Positions 27,084-36,858 of a stretch of DNA of 64,000 bases are shown here, piece by piece. The stretch is taken from positions 2,232,001 through 2,296,000 of the forward strand of contig NZ_CP050153.1 of NCBI RefSeq assembly GCF_011617465.1, written 5' to 3'. The position numbers were made by a program, and so were the translations under genes. The notes under the pieces were generated by a model that saw only the letters and a list, made by a program, of their open reading frames with translations, ran no database searches and had not been told where the DNA came from. Position 1 is the first letter of the stretch. Each line of letters opens with the position of its first letter. This stretch comes from Brevibacterium pigmentatum (lineage in GTDB: Bacteria; Actinomycetota; Actinomycetes; Actinomycetales; Brevibacteriaceae).

Positions 27084-27787
27084 TGCTCACGCTCGACAAT
27101 GTCAGCACCGGGTACGATGCCACCGATGTGCTCCATGGGGTGAGCATCACCGCGCAGCCCGGAGAGCTCACCGTGGTGCTCGGAGCGAACGGCTCAGGAA
27201 AGACGACTCTCTTCAAGACCATCAGCGGACTGATGCGGGTCCGGTCAGGATCGATCGCCTATGAGGGCCGTCAGCTTCATCGAGCGCGCCCCAATGCCAT
27301 CGTCAAAGCCGGTATCGCGCACTGTCCTGAAGGTCGCCATCTGTTCGGCAAGATGTCTGTGGAGAAGAATCTGCGTCTGGGGTCGTACCCGCACCGGAAC
27401 AAGTCGCGAACCGAAGAGATCTACGCTGAGGTCCTCGACATGTTTCCGATCCTCAAGGAGAAGGCGAAGCAGCCGGCAGGCTCCCTGTCCGGCGGACAGC
27501 AGCAGATGGTCGCAATCGGCCGGGCATTGATGTCGGATCCGAGCCTGCTGATCCTCGACGAGCCGTCGATGGGCTTGGCTCCCATCGTCGTCGAGCAGGT
27601 CCTCGAGTCGGTCGCTCAGATCAATCGGAACGGTATCGGAGTCCTGCTCAGTGAGCAGAACGCGAAGGCGTCACTGGCGATCGCCCACCGAGGGTACGTT
27701 CTGGCCGAGGGGCGGATCGTCCTCGCTGATGATGCCTCACGACTGCTCGACAATCCCGACGTGCAGGCGGCCTACCTCGGCCTCTGA
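27083..27787 (+). CDS. livF: Branched-chain amino acid ABC transporter ATPase LivF
   Basis: 234 residues with Walker A GANGSGKT, signature LSGGQQQMVAIGRALM, Walker B LLILDEPSMGLAP and the switch region SEQNAK. Last gene of the operon. LivF-type NBD; together with LivG powers uptake. A perfect hairpin lies 44 nt beyond the stop. Confidence 0.94.
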   Translation: MLTLDNVSTGYDATDVLHGVSITAQPGELTVVLGANGSGKTTLFKTISGLMRVRSGSIAYEGRQLHRARPNAIVKAGIAHCPEGRHLFGKMSVEKNLRLGSYPHRNKSRTEEIYAEVLDMFPILKEKAKQPAGSLSGGQQQMVAIGRALMSDPSLLILDEPSMGLAPIVVEQVLESVAQINRNGIGVLLSEQNAKASLAIAHRGYVLAEGRIVLADDASRLLDNPDVQAAYLGL

Positions 27788-27830
27788 CGGCGGTTCGCAG
27801 TCTTTCGGTTGAGGGCGGCGATATCGCGGA

Positions 27831-27877
27831 AACGAAATCTCGCCGAGGCGGCTTGGCCACCTCGGCGAGATTTCGTT
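27831..27877. terminator. Perfect 18-bp hairpin terminator
   Basis: 27831-27848 pairs perfectly with 27860-27877 over an 11-nt loop. The 3' arm ends in TTTCGTT. It separates the transporter operon (+) from the tRNA-modification gene (-) and can act on both. Confidence 0.8.
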
Positions 27878-28020
27878 GAGTTATTCTGCCAGATCGTTGA
27901 GACCCTCGGTCACGCTCGTTCAGTGCGGCGGGTTCATCAAGACCGACTTCCATTCCGTCTGACTCATCACGGTCAAAATTCAGCCAGCCGGACACATCAT
28001 TGGAGACGTTGCCCGCTGTC

Positions 28021-28647
28021 TCACTCGTCGAGGAACCGGGAGACGTCCCCGGCTCCGACGCGGGCCACCTCGGGGAACTTTCCGGTGAAGTCGACGACCG
28101 AGGTCGGCACGACTCCGGGGACTCCGGACTCGATGACGATGTCGAGGTCATTGCCGAGCTGGTCCATGACATCCTCGGCGTGGGTCAGCGGATCCTCGTC
28201 GCCGGGCAGCAGCAGAGTCGATGACAGGATCGGCTCCCCCATCGCCTCGACGAGGGCGAGGGCCGTGACGTTCTGCGGAATACGAGCGCCGACCGAATGC
28301 TTCTTCGGATGCATCATCCGGCGCGGTACTTCCTTCGTCGCCTTCATGATGAACGTGTAGGGTCCCGGCGTCATCGACTTGATGGCTCGGAAGTCGGAAT
28401 TGTCGACGATGACGAACTGACCCAGCTGGGCGAAGTCGTGGCACATCAGCGTGAAATGGTGCTTCGAGCCGAGGTGCCGAATGCGGGTGATCCGCTCGAT
28501 GCCTTCCTTGTTGTCCAGGGCGCAGCCGAGGGCGTAACAGGAATCCGTGGGATAAGCGATCAAGCCACCGTTCCTGAGTGACTCAGCGGCCTTCTCGATC
28601 AGTCGGTCCTGCGGGTTCTCCGGATGGATATTCAGTAGTGTCGCCAT
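28021..28647 (-). CDS. L-threonylcarbamoyladenylate synthase (YrdC/Sua5/YciO type)
   Basis: 208 residues. Makes the threonylcarbamoyl-AMP used for t6A37 of tRNAs that read ANN codons. The YrdC fold is seen as GGLIAYPTDSCYALGC near residue 28, KHHFTLMCHDF near 77, SVGARIPQN near 139 and SSTLLLPGD. The SVGARIPQN/PKKHS pattern resembles the YciO branch, whose in-cell role is less certain than YrdC. Stands just downstream (in transcription order) of the AI-2E family gene. Confidence 0.88.
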   Translation of the reverse strand: MATLLNIHPENPQDRLIEKAAESLRNGGLIAYPTDSCYALGCALDNKEGIERITRIRHLGSKHHFTLMCHDFAQLGQFVIVDNSDFRAIKSMTPGPYTFIMKATKEVPRRMMHPKKHSVGARIPQNVTALALVEAMGEPILSSTLLLPGDEDPLTHAEDVMDQLGNDLDIVIESGVPGVVPTSVVDFTGKFPEVARVGAGDVSRFLDE

Positions 28648-28725
28648 ACTTCATGCTAACCACTCTGCCGCCACAGTGCGAGGGGTCACTCGCAGACGCT
28701 CCTCAGCGCACGAGGCTGGGTATCG

Positions 28726-30057
28726 TCAGACCGCAGCCTCGGGCTTCTTCAGGCCTTTGACCAGCTCGGCCCGCGCGGTGTTCGGATCAGAGGCGAGGAG
28801 GATATTCACCCACCTGGCTCTCGGATCCGCGTCGACGAGCAGAGCCTTGATGAGCAGGGTGGCCGGCAATGCCAGCAGCGCGCCGAGCCAGCCGAGGACC
28901 CATACCCAGAACAACAGTGACAGGAACGACACCAAGGGAGTGACGCCGACGGATTCGCCCGTGAACTTCGGCTGGATGATCGACTGGATGACGAAGTTGA
29001 GCACGCTGTAGGCGATGACCACCCACAGCGCCGACTGCCATCCGCTGTCGACCAGCGCCAGCAGTGCCGGCGGGAGAAGGCCGATGACGAAGCCGATGTT
29101 CGGAATGTAGTTCGTCAGGAATGCCAGCACGCCCCACACCCAGATGAGCGGAACGTCGATGATCGCCAGGGCGATGACGTCGAGGAATGCGACGATGAGA
29201 CCGAAGACCGTGGCCACCACCCAGTAGCGGCGGACACCGCTGGCGAAATCACCGATCGACGCCGACAGCGTGGGCTTCACATCGAGCAGCATCGCCATCC
29301 GCTTGTCGATGCCCATCGAATCCATCGCCACGAAGAACACCGCCATGATCACAGTGGTCAACAGGCCCGCAACCGACGACAGATTCGTCAGCAGCGGGTA
29401 GACGGCGTCGAGGACGGAGCGGACGTCGAAGGCCGAGAGCTGCTGCTGGATCACCGAGGAGGTCACACCGATGTCCGAGAGCAGCGCCAACGCATTCTGG
29501 TACGTGTTGACGAGTTCGTTGCTGTAGCTGGGGATGAGGATGACGAGCTCGGCGACCGACCACGCGGTGAGGCCGAAGAACGCGAAGATCATGCACAACA
29601 CGAGCACGACCGAAATGCACGCCCCGATCGCTCGGGGCACCTTGATCCGGGTGAGCAGCCGCTGCACCGGGTAGACGACGATGTAGAAGTTCAGCGCGAG
29701 GAATACCGGAGCCACGATGTCCTGGAGCCCGCGGAAGAACATCAGCGCGTACGCCAATCCCGCCAGCGTCACCGCGATCATCAGCGCTCGCGCCGGCGGC
29801 CGCGCGTGCCAGGGCCGCTTCTCTCCTGCGGGGTCGGACTCTGGTGCGGATTGTGTGCCGGATGCCGTGCCCGATTCTGTGCTGGAAGAATTGGATCCCA
29901 CCATCACCGAGGCGGTGGGTCCGGCCGACCCCGCCTCAGTCACCGGTCCTGAGGACGACGCAGACTCATCTGGGCGCGCGGCATCGCCGGTTCGTCCGGT
30001 TCGCCCGGTCGCACCGTCTGCGGCACCCGGCGCCTTCGCCTGCTCGTCCTCGTTCAT
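28726..30057 (-). CDS. AI-2E family transporter
   Basis: 443 residues. The first 85 are disordered and rich in Ser, Gly, Ala and Pro (SGPVTEAGSAG, SSSTESG); then about eight membrane segments with the family pattern GLQDIVAPVFLALNFYIVVYPV, and NYIPNIGFVIGLLPPALLAL near residue 315. Originally named from autoinducer-2 export but most members have other, often unknown, cargo. The start codon abuts the der stop with no gap (TGAATG). Confidence 0.9.
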   Translation of the reverse strand: MNEDEQAKAPGAADGATGRTGRTGDAARPDESASSSGPVTEAGSAGPTASVMVGSNSSSTESGTASGTQSAPESDPAGEKRPWHARPPARALMIAVTLAGLAYALMFFRGLQDIVAPVFLALNFYIVVYPVQRLLTRIKVPRAIGACISVVLVLCMIFAFFGLTAWSVAELVILIPSYSNELVNTYQNALALLSDIGVTSSVIQQQLSAFDVRSVLDAVYPLLTNLSSVAGLLTTVIMAVFFVAMDSMGIDKRMAMLLDVKPTLSASIGDFASGVRRYWVVATVFGLIVAFLDVIALAIIDVPLIWVWGVLAFLTNYIPNIGFVIGLLPPALLALVDSGWQSALWVVIAYSVLNFVIQSIIQPKFTGESVGVTPLVSFLSLLFWVWVLGWLGALLALPATLLIKALLVDADPRARWVNILLASDPNTARAELVKGLKKPEAAV

Positions 30058-31368
30058 TCAGCGTCCCCGACGCTTCTCGCGGATGCGCATCGACACCTCG
30101 ATGGGGGTGCCCTTGAAACCGAAGGTCTCACGCAGACGGCGGATGATGAACCGCCGATAACCGGGGTCGAGGAATCCGGTGGTGAAGAGCACGAACTTCG
30201 GCGGACGCGACTGCGCCTGAGTGCCGAAGAGGATACGCGGCTGCTTGCCGCCGCGCACCGGGTGCGGGTTGGCCGCGACGAGCTCACCGAGGAACGCATT
30301 GAGTCGTCCCGTCGGAATGCGGGTGTCCCAGCCCTCGAGAGCGGCCTCCATCGCCGGCACGAGCTTCTCCGCGTGACGTCCGGTCTTCGCCGAGATGTTC
30401 ACGCGCGGTGCCCACGCCACATGGCCGAGGTCCCGTTCGATCTCTCGCTCGAGGTAGAAGCGGCGTTCGTCATCGAGCAGATCCCATTTGTTGAATGCCA
30501 GCACCACGGCACGTCCCGCCTCGACGGCGGTCGTGACGATGCGGACGTCCTGCTCGCTCAGCGGGTCCTGGACCTCCATGAGGACGAGGGCCACCTCGGC
30601 GCGTTCGAGCGCGGTCTGCGTACGCAGTGCGGCATAGAAGTCGGCGCCGCTGGCCTGATGAGCGCGACGGCGGATGCCGGCGGTGTCGACGAAGCGCCAC
30701 TGCTTCCCACCGAGCTCGATGAGCTCGTCGACGGGGTCACGAGTGGTACCGGCGACATTGTCCACGAGCACCCGGTCGGAGCCGATGAGCTGGTTGAGCA
30801 GGGAGGACTTGCCGACGTTCGGGCGACCGACGAGGGCCACACGACGCGGTCCGCCCTCTTCGACACGGGTGTCGACGGCCGAGACCTCGGGCAGGATCGT
30901 GAGCACTTCGTCGAGCAGGTCGGCGACTCCCCGACCGTGCAGAGCAGAGACGGTCCACGGCTGGCCGAGGCCCAGGCCCCAGAGTTCGGCGGCCATGAGC
31001 TCGCCGCGTTCGTCATCGACCTTGTTCGCGGCGAGGAGCACCGGCTTCTTCTTCCGGCGCAGCATCTTCACGACCATCTCATCGGTCGAGGTCGGACCGG
31101 TCGTGGCATCGACGACGAGGAGGACGGCATCGGCCATGTCCACGGCGACCTCGGACTGGATCGCAATCCGCGAGGCCATGCCCTTCGAGTCCTGATCCCA
31201 CCCGCCGGTGTCGACGAGGGTGAATTCCTTCGTGTTCCACTCCGCCCGGTAGCTCACGCGGTCACGGGTGACTCCGGGTACGTCCTCGACGACGGCTTCA
31301 CGGCGGCCGAGGATGCGGTTGACCAGCGTCGACTTGCCGACGTTGGGGCGACCGACGACGGCCAGCAC
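30058..31368 (-). CDS. der: Ribosome assembly GTPase Der/EngA (N-terminus disturbed)
   Basis: Two tandem GTPase domains: GRPNVGKST directly after the start and again at [12 protein letters not shown] about residue 180; G3 DTGGWD and DTAGI; G4 NKVD and NKWD; then the C-terminal KH-like domain. Der helps 50S maturation. The only standard in-frame start is GTG 31368, with no good ribosome site. Upstream the frame stays open to 31561 and reads like a real acidic N-terminus ([19 protein letters not shown]), whereas ATG 31564, which overlaps the cmk stop as ATGA, is one base out of frame. A one-base insertion near 31537 is the likely reason. The true gene probably runs 30058-31564. Confidence 0.92.
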   Translation of the reverse strand: MLAVVGRPNVGKSTLVNRILGRREAVVEDVPGVTRDRVSYRAEWNTKEFTLVDTGGWDQDSKGMASRIAIQSEVAVDMADAVLLVVDATTGPTSTDEMVVKMLRRKKKPVLLAANKVDDERGELMAAELWGLGLGQPWTVSALHGRGVADLLDEVLTILPEVSAVDTRVEEGGPRRVALVGRPNVGKSSLLNQLIGSDRVLVDNVAGTTRDPVDELIELGGKQWRFVDTAGIRRRAHQASGADFYAALRTQTALERAEVALVLMEVQDPLSEQDVRIVTTAVEAGRAVVLAFNKWDLLDDERRFYLEREIERDLGHVAWAPRVNISAKTGRHAEKLVPAMEAALEGWDTRIPTGRLNAFLGELVAANPHPVRGGKQPRILFGTQAQSRPPKFVLFTTGFLDPGYRRFIIRRLRETFGFKGTPIEVSMRIREKRRGR

Positions 31369-31560
31369 CGGTGCGGCACCGAGGGTCTCGTCTTCGTCTT
31401 CGTCGAAGCCGTAGGCGCGCAGCAGCGCACGGTCCTCGTCTTCGAGCTCATAGCTTTCGAGTCCGGCCTCGAGCGCGGTCGCGCGCTGCTCGGCCTCCTC
31501 GTCGCTGATGCTCTCGACACGATCGACGAGGTCTTCGTGTCTCGTGGAATTCGGATTCGC

Positions 31561-32220
31561 TCATTGTGAGTCCTTCACCAGCTGCAGCACCGTCTCGACC
31601 ACCTGGTCGAAGTCGATGTCGCTGGTATCGAGTGTGAACACTCCGTCGGCGGCCTCTAAGAAGCTCGTCGTGGCGGAGTCCTTGGCGTCACGGCCCGTGA
31701 CGAGGTCTTGGGTGGCGGCGATCGCCTCGGCGTCGGCATTGCCGTGCACTTCCTTCGCCCGGCGGGCCACGCGGACCTCATCGCGGGCGGTCATGAGGAT
31801 GCGCACATCGGCATCGGGTGCCACCACGGTCGTGATGTCCCGGCCCTCGACGACGATGCCCTCGGGTGCGGCGGTGATGTAGGCCCGCTGCATCTCGATG
31901 AGCTCCTCGCGGGCGTCGATGACGCCGGAGACAGTCTGCACGTTCGCAGACACATCCTCACCGCGGATCTCCTCGGTGACGTCGATATCGTCGACGGAGA
32001 CGAAGAATTCGTCGGGGCTCAGCGAGATCTCCAGATCCGCACCGCGCACCTGCTCGAGCACGTCGACGGGATCGGTGACCCCGCGGTTGAGGCACAGCCA
32101 CGCCATCGCCCGGTACATCGCACCGGTGTCCAGGTACTGGTATCCCAGCCGACGCGCCACCTCCTTGGCGGTGCTCGACTTGCCCACTCCGGACGGTCCG
32201 TCAATGGCTACGACGCTCAT
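31561..32220 (-). CDS. cmk: Cytidylate kinase
   Basis: 219 residues. Phosphorylates CMP/dCMP with ATP. P-loop GPSGVGKSS at residues 7-15, LDTGAMYRA, and GRDITTVV carry the CMP-kinase pattern. Start at ATG 32220 with AAGGA 5 nt before; it overlaps the tyrA stop as ATGA. Its own stop TGA overlaps the ATG of der. In some actinobacteria cmk and der are fused into one protein, and here they lie in the same reading frame, separated by that TGA. Confidence 0.94.
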   Translation of the reverse strand: MSVVAIDGPSGVGKSSTAKEVARRLGYQYLDTGAMYRAMAWLCLNRGVTDPVDVLEQVRGADLEISLSPDEFFVSVDDIDVTEEIRGEDVSANVQTVSGVIDAREELIEMQRAYITAAPEGIVVEGRDITTVVAPDADVRILMTARDEVRVARRAKEVHGNADAEAIAATQDLVTGRDAKDSATTSFLEAADGVFTLDTSDIDFDQVVETVLQLVKDSQ

Positions 32221-33365
32221 GCAGTTCCTTCTTTCTCGATGGCGGATTCGGGGATCTGCCATCCCTTCGACAGCAATCCGATCTCCAGCTCCTGCTGGAT
32301 GGCCGGGACCACGGACACGTCGACCATGCCCAGTTTCCGACCGGAGGCGTGATCCATCCGGAAGTCCTCGACATTGACGCCGAGGTCGCCGATGTCCTTG
32401 AACAGCCGGGCCAGCATTCCGGGCGTATCCGGAACCAGGATCGTGACAACAGCATAGGTGGTCGGCGGCTGCCCGTGCTTGCCGGGAATCCGGTCGTGTC
32501 CCTCATTGCCCAAGGCGATCGCCTTGGCGAGCAGTCCCGTCGACCCGGGTCCGAGTTCGAGTGCGCCGATGACCTCGTCGAGCTCGGTGCGCAGATCGAT
32601 GAGCACGGAGCGGACTTCGTCGGCGTTCCCGGTCAGGATCTGCGTCCACAGTCCCGGGTCCGAGGCGGCGATGCGCGTGACATCGCGCAACCCCTGCCCG
32701 GCCAGCGAGATCTCCTCGAGCGGCGCGTGCCGCAGCTGGGAGGCGACGAGGGAGGCGACGATCTGCGGCACGTGCGAAACCTTCGCGACCGCGGCATCGT
32801 GGATGCGCGGATCGAGGTGGAGCACCGAGGCGCCCGTGTCCTCGGCCATGGCGATGACCTCGCCGAGGCGGTCGGCCGGGGTGTCCTCGTCCGAGCAGAT
32901 CACCCAGGGTCGGGCCGTGAACAGGTCCGACTGGGCGGCGATCGCTCCGGACTTCTCGCGTCCGGCCATCGGATGGCATCCGATATAGCGATCGAGCTGA
33001 GTGCCCGTGACCAGCCCCCGCACCGACTCGAGCAGGCGGGTCTTGACGCTGGCGACGTCGGTGACCGTGGCATTCGGGTAGTCCTCGAGCGCCGAGGCGA
33101 TGACCCGAGCGGCGACGTCGGGCGGGGTGGCGACGACGACGATGTCCGGGTGCGCGGCAGGCGACGCAGCGTCGGTGGCACCGGTCGGGTCGGCCGCCTC
33201 GGCGACGGTTGTCTTCGAGTTGAGGACCTGACCGGCACCGAGGTCCGCGGCGAGCTGCTGCGCGGTCGGTGAGGTGTCTTCGAGGGTCACCTGATGGCCG
33301 TTTGCGCTCAGCGCCAACCCCAGGCTGGCACCGAGCAGGCCGGTGCCGATGATGTGGACTCTCAC
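32217..33365 (-). CDS. tyrA: Prephenate dehydrogenase with C-terminal ACT domain
   Basis: 382 residues. Oxidises prephenate to 4-hydroxyphenylpyruvate for tyrosine. Rossmann site GTGLLGASLG at residue 7, catalytic-region motif HPMAGREKSG near residue 134, and an ACT domain near the end (YAVVTILVPDTPGMLARLF) that usually binds tyrosine for feedback control. Overlaps cmk and rluB by 4 nt each. Confidence 0.93.
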   Translation of the reverse strand: MRVHIIGTGLLGASLGLALSANGHQVTLEDTSPTAQQLAADLGAGQVLNSKTTVAEAADPTGATDAASPAAHPDIVVVATPPDVAARVIASALEDYPNATVTDVASVKTRLLESVRGLVTGTQLDRYIGCHPMAGREKSGAIAAQSDLFTARPWVICSDEDTPADRLGEVIAMAEDTGASVLHLDPRIHDAAVAKVSHVPQIVASLVASQLRHAPLEEISLAGQGLRDVTRIAASDPGLWTQILTGNADEVRSVLIDLRTELDEVIGALELGPGSTGLLAKAIALGNEGHDRIPGKHGQPPTTYAVVTILVPDTPGMLARLFKDIGDLGVNVEDFRMDHASGRKLGMVDVSVVPAIQQELEIGLLSKGWQIPESAIEKEGTA

Positions 33366-34222
33366 AGACCGACGGCCTCGAACAGTGCGCCGACCTCATC
33401 GGAGCGCAGCGGGCGGATCTTGCCCTGCTTCTGCTCGTCGAGGACGATCGGTCCGAACTTCAGCCGCACGAGACGCTCCACCGGGTGGCCGATCTCGGCG
33501 AGCAGGCGGCGCACGACGCGGTTGCGGCCGGAATGGAGGGTGAGTTCGACGACGGACTTGCCCGGGGTCGAATCGACGAGCTTGAAGTCATCGACCTTGA
33601 CGAAACCGTCTTCGAGGTCGATTCCGGCTTTGAGGATGGCTCCGGCGTCCTTCGCCAGCTGACCCTTGACCTTCGCGATGTAGGTCTTCGGAATCTCGTA
33701 GCGCGGGTGGGCGAGTCGGTTGCTCAGCTCCCCGTCATTGGTGAGCAGGATGATGCCTTCGGTCTCCGTGTCGAGGCGACCGACGTGGAAGAGGCGCTCC
33801 GTGTTGTTGCGCACGTAATCGGCCAGGCAGGGTCGACCCTCGGGATCGCTCATGGTCGACACGACGCCCGCGGGCTTGTTGAGCACGAGGTAGACCTTCT
33901 TGGTCTGTGTCGAAATTCTCACTGTGTCCACGTACACGGACTGCGTTTCGGGGTCGATCCGGGTGCCCAGTTCGGTCACGATGGTGCCGTCGACCTCGAC
34001 GCGGCCGTCGACGATGAGCTGCTCACAGGCACGACGTGATCCAAGGCCCGCATCGGCGAGCACCTTCTGCAGCCGCACACCCCCGCTGACGTGGGCATCC
34101 GATGCCTGACCGGCACCCGAACCGCCCTTGTTGGAGGCCTGATTGGCCGTCGCTGCGCGCTGTTTTCGGCTGGGTCGGTTCTGGCGCCCGCCGGGGGCGC
34201 GGTGATCACGGTAGGGACTCAT
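33362..34222 (-). CDS. 23S rRNA pseudouridine synthase, RluB-like
   Basis: 286 residues: a 45-residue basic disordered head, an S4 RNA-binding domain (RLQKVLADAGLGSRRACEQLI near residue 49), and the catalytic domain with Asp in GRLDTETEGIILLTNDG. RluB/RluE/RluF subfamily; in actinobacteria it lies downstream of scpA/scpB exactly as here. Overlaps tyrA by ATGA. Confidence 0.92.
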   Translation of the reverse strand: MSPYRDHRAPGGRQNRPSRKQRAATANQASNKGGSGAGQASDAHVSGGVRLQKVLADAGLGSRRACEQLIVDGRVEVDGTIVTELGTRIDPETQSVYVDTVRISTQTKKVYLVLNKPAGVVSTMSDPEGRPCLADYVRNNTERLFHVGRLDTETEGIILLTNDGELSNRLAHPRYEIPKTYIAKVKGQLAKDAGAILKAGIDLEDGFVKVDDFKLVDSTPGKSVVELTLHSGRNRVVRRLLAEIGHPVERLVRLKFGPIVLDEQKQGKIRPLRSDEVGALFEAVGL

Positions 34223-34239
34223 ACTTCCATTCTCTCAAA

Positions 34240-34893
34240 TCAATCAGCGACTCGTGACATCTCGGCGGACGAATCAGTCTCATCGTCGAAATCGTCGTCG
34301 AGGGCGCCGTCGATCTCGGCGAGCACCTCGGTGTCCTCTGCACCGAGTTCGGCGACATCGGCGTCTTCGGGCAGGTAGGGGGCGATATCGGGCAGATCGT
34401 CGATCGCATTCATGCCCATCGTGTCGAGGAACGTACGCGTGGTGGCATAGAGCAGCGCCGAGGTGGACGCCTCCTTGCCGGCTTCGACGATGAGTCCGCG
34501 CAGCAGCAGGGTGCGGATGACGCCGTCGACGCTGACTCCGCGGATGGCGGCGATGCGGGGCCGGGAGATCGGCTGCCGGTAGGCGATGACTGCGAGGGTC
34601 TCGAGGGCGGCTTGGGAGAGCTTCGCGCTCTGTCCGGCGGTGAGGAAGTCCTTGACGACTTCGTGGTAGTCGCCGCGGGAGAAGATACGGAAGCCTCCGG
34701 CGACGTGGCGGATCTCGAACCCGCGCTGCCGCCGGTTCTCATCTCCGTCGTAGTCGGCTTTGAGGGTGCCGATGGCTTCGAGGACGGTGTCCTCGTCGAG
34801 GCCGAGGGAGCCGGCGAGGTCTTCGGCGGTCACAGCCGAATCGGTGATCATGAGCACGGCTTCGATGCCGGCGAGGATCTCGTCATCGATCAT
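34240..34893 (-). CDS. scpB: Segregation and condensation protein B
   Basis: 217 residues. ScpB forms the SMC-ScpA-ScpB complex that condenses and segregates chromosomes. The two winged-helix segments are seen: LAGIEAVLMITDSAVTAEDL, then LSQAALETLAVIAYRQPISRP and IAAIRGVSVDGVIRTLL. C-terminal 45 residues are strongly acidic. Overlaps scpA by ATGA. Confidence 0.94.
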   Translation of the reverse strand: MIDDEILAGIEAVLMITDSAVTAEDLAGSLGLDEDTVLEAIGTLKADYDGDENRRQRGFEIRHVAGGFRIFSRGDYHEVVKDFLTAGQSAKLSQAALETLAVIAYRQPISRPRIAAIRGVSVDGVIRTLLLRGLIVEAGKEASTSALLYATTRTFLDTMGMNAIDDLPDIAPYLPEDADVAELGAEDTEVLAEIDGALDDDFDDETDSSAEMSRVAD

Positions 34894-35873
34894 GAGTGCA
34901 CTCCCCCAGTGTCGTTCGCGGCTTGGTCGCCGCCTGCGTCTTCGTCTTTCCCCGCAGTGAGTTCGCCTGCCCCTGCCCGTTCGCCGTCTACGGCCTCATC
35001 GCCGCTCCAGTCGCCTTCGGTGCGCAGGTCGACTCCGTCTTCGTTCATCTCGGTCCGGTGGATGAGCAGCCGGCCCAAGGGCTCGGGCTGGTCGAAGTCG
35101 CAGAGGCCGACCTTGAACAGTTCGAGCAGGGCGAGGAACCGCGCCACGACCACCAGAGTGTTCTCGGCTGATTCGAGCAGATCCTGGAAGTCGACGTCTC
35201 CGACGCGCAGCAGAGAAAGGATGTGCCCGCGCTGCTCGGACACGCTGACCAGCGGCAGGTGGATGTGGTCGACGGCCACGCTCGGCGGTGTGTGATCGCG
35301 TTGGAGGACGGTGGCGAAGATTCCGGCCAGTTCTCCCGGACCGATGTTGAGTTCCAAGGGCGGCAGCACATCTTGGAACTCCGGTTCGAGGTCGACGTCG
35401 CGTGGGGCTCGGATCGACCCGGCGGCCATCGCCTCGGCCAGATAACCGGACACGGACTTGTACGCCTTGTACTGCAGCAGCCGGGCGAAGAGCAGATCGC
35501 GGGCCTCGAGCAGTTCGAGGTCGAGGACCTCTTCTCCCTCTTCGTGCGGCAGCAGCCGTGCGGTCTTGAGGTCGAGCAGGGTCGCCGCGACGAGGAGGAA
35601 CTGGGAGATCTCGGCGAGGTTCGCCTGATCCTTCAGCTCGGTGGTGTAGGCGATGAACTCATCGGTGACCTCGGCCAGGGCGATCTCCGTGACGTCGAGG
35701 CGACGCTTCGAGATCAGACCGAGCAGCAGGTCGAAAGGGCCGGTGAAGTTGTCCAACCGCACCTGGAATCCCTGCGCGGCATCATCGCCGGAGGCTACTT
35801 CGCTGCCGGAGGCAGAGCCCTCGCCGGCGACGACTTCCGCACCCGCGGATGCTTCGCCGGAAGCGACTGCCAC
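34890..35873 (-). CDS. scpA: Segregation and condensation protein A
   Basis: 327 residues from GTG 35873. The kleisin core is VRLDNFTGPFDLLLGLISKRRLDV near residue 37, followed by LAEISQFLLVAATLLDLKTARLLP and the C-terminal winged helix. The head (about 35 residues) and tail are low-complexity Ala/Gly/Glu. The frame is open upstream to CTG 35954, which has GGAGG 7 nt before it and overlaps the parA stop as CTGA; a CTG start giving 354 residues is an attractive alternative. Confidence 0.92.
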   Translation of the reverse strand: MAVASGEASAGAEVVAGEGSASGSEVASGDDAAQGFQVRLDNFTGPFDLLLGLISKRRLDVTEIALAEVTDEFIAYTTELKDQANLAEISQFLLVAATLLDLKTARLLPHEEGEEVLDLELLEARDLLFARLLQYKAYKSVSGYLAEAMAAGSIRAPRDVDLEPEFQDVLPPLELNIGPGELAGIFATVLQRDHTPPSVAVDHIHLPLVSVSEQRGHILSLLRVGDVDFQDLLESAENTLVVVARFLALLELFKVGLCDFDQPEPLGRLLIHRTEMNEDGVDLRTEGDWSGDEAVDGERAGAGELTAGKDEDAGGDQAANDTGGVHS

Positions 35874-35950
35874 ATCACCAGCGACTGCATCGCCCGAAGC
35901 GGCCTCGGTTGAAACGGGGGCCGCTTCCTCCTCGTCGGTTACGGAGTCGC

Positions 35951-36820
35951 TCAGGGTGCGCCTCCGCGGGCGATGAGCTCCCGGGCCAGTCGACGGTAGG
36001 CCTCGGAGCCTGCGTGCTTCGGCGCGAAGCTCGTGATCGGTTCGGCCGCCACGGAGGCATCGGGGAACTTCACGGTGCGATTGATGACGGTCTCGAAGAC
36101 CTTGTCACCGAAGGCCTCGGTGACCCGCGACATGACTTCCTTCGAGTGCAGCGTCCGCGAGTCGAACATCGTGGCGAGGATTCCGTCGACCTCGAGCGAG
36201 GGGTTGAGACGGTCCTGGACCTTCTCGATGGTCTCGACGAGCAGGGCGACGCCGCGCAGGGCGAAGAACTCGGTCTCGAGCGGGATGACGACACCATGGG
36301 CGGCGGTCAGAGCATTGACGGTGAGCAGTCCCAGCGAGGGCTGGCAGTCGATGAGGATGACATCGTATTCGTCGGCGACCTTCGACAGGACACGGGCGAG
36401 AACCTGCTCGCGGGCGACCTCGCCGACGAGCTGGACTTCGGCGGCGGAGAGGTCGATATTGGCCGGCAGGATGTCGATGTTGTCGAATTCCGTTTCGACG
36501 ATGACCTCGTGCGGGTCCAGTCGCGGATTCATCAGCAGGTTGTAGATGCTGATATCGAGCTCATAGGGATTGAGTCCCAGTCCGACGGACAGTGCGCCCT
36601 GCGGGTCGAAGTCGACGAGCAGCATCTTGCGGCCGTAGGCGGCCAGGGCAGCACCGAGGTTGATCGACGAGGTCGTCTTCCCGACCCCGCCCTTCTGGTT
36701 GACCATCGCGATGATGCGGGCGGGTCCGTGCGAATCCAGGGGTGCCGGCTCCGGGAAATCCTGGGGCTCGACTGCTGCGGTCCTCTGCTGGGGGATCTCC
36801 AACGCCTCTTGCGTATTCAT
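35951..36820 (-). CDS. parA: ParA-family chromosome-partitioning ATPase
   Basis: 289 residues with the deviant Walker A NQKGGVGKTT (41-50), the switch segment VDFDPQGALSVGLG and IDCQPSLGLLTVNAL. The ATG at 36820 is preferred, but a GTG (36826 or earlier) is possible; the ribosome-site-like AAAGGTGG is 12-13 nt from the ATG. ParA of this operon acts with SMC/Scp in actinobacteria; no parB is adjacent, so it may be an orphan or a regulator. Confidence 0.92.
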   Translation of the reverse strand: MNTQEALEIPQQRTAAVEPQDFPEPAPLDSHGPARIIAMVNQKGGVGKTTSSINLGAALAAYGRKMLLVDFDPQGALSVGLGLNPYELDISIYNLLMNPRLDPHEVIVETEFDNIDILPANIDLSAAEVQLVGEVAREQVLARVLSKVADEYDVILIDCQPSLGLLTVNALTAAHGVVIPLETEFFALRGVALLVETIEKVQDRLNPSLEVDGILATMFDSRTLHSKEVMSRVTEAFGDKVFETVINRTVKFPDASVAAEPITSFAPKHAGSEAYRRLARELIARGGAP

Positions 36821-36858
36821 CACTCGGATGGCCACCTTTCGTTGCTCTTCATACAACC

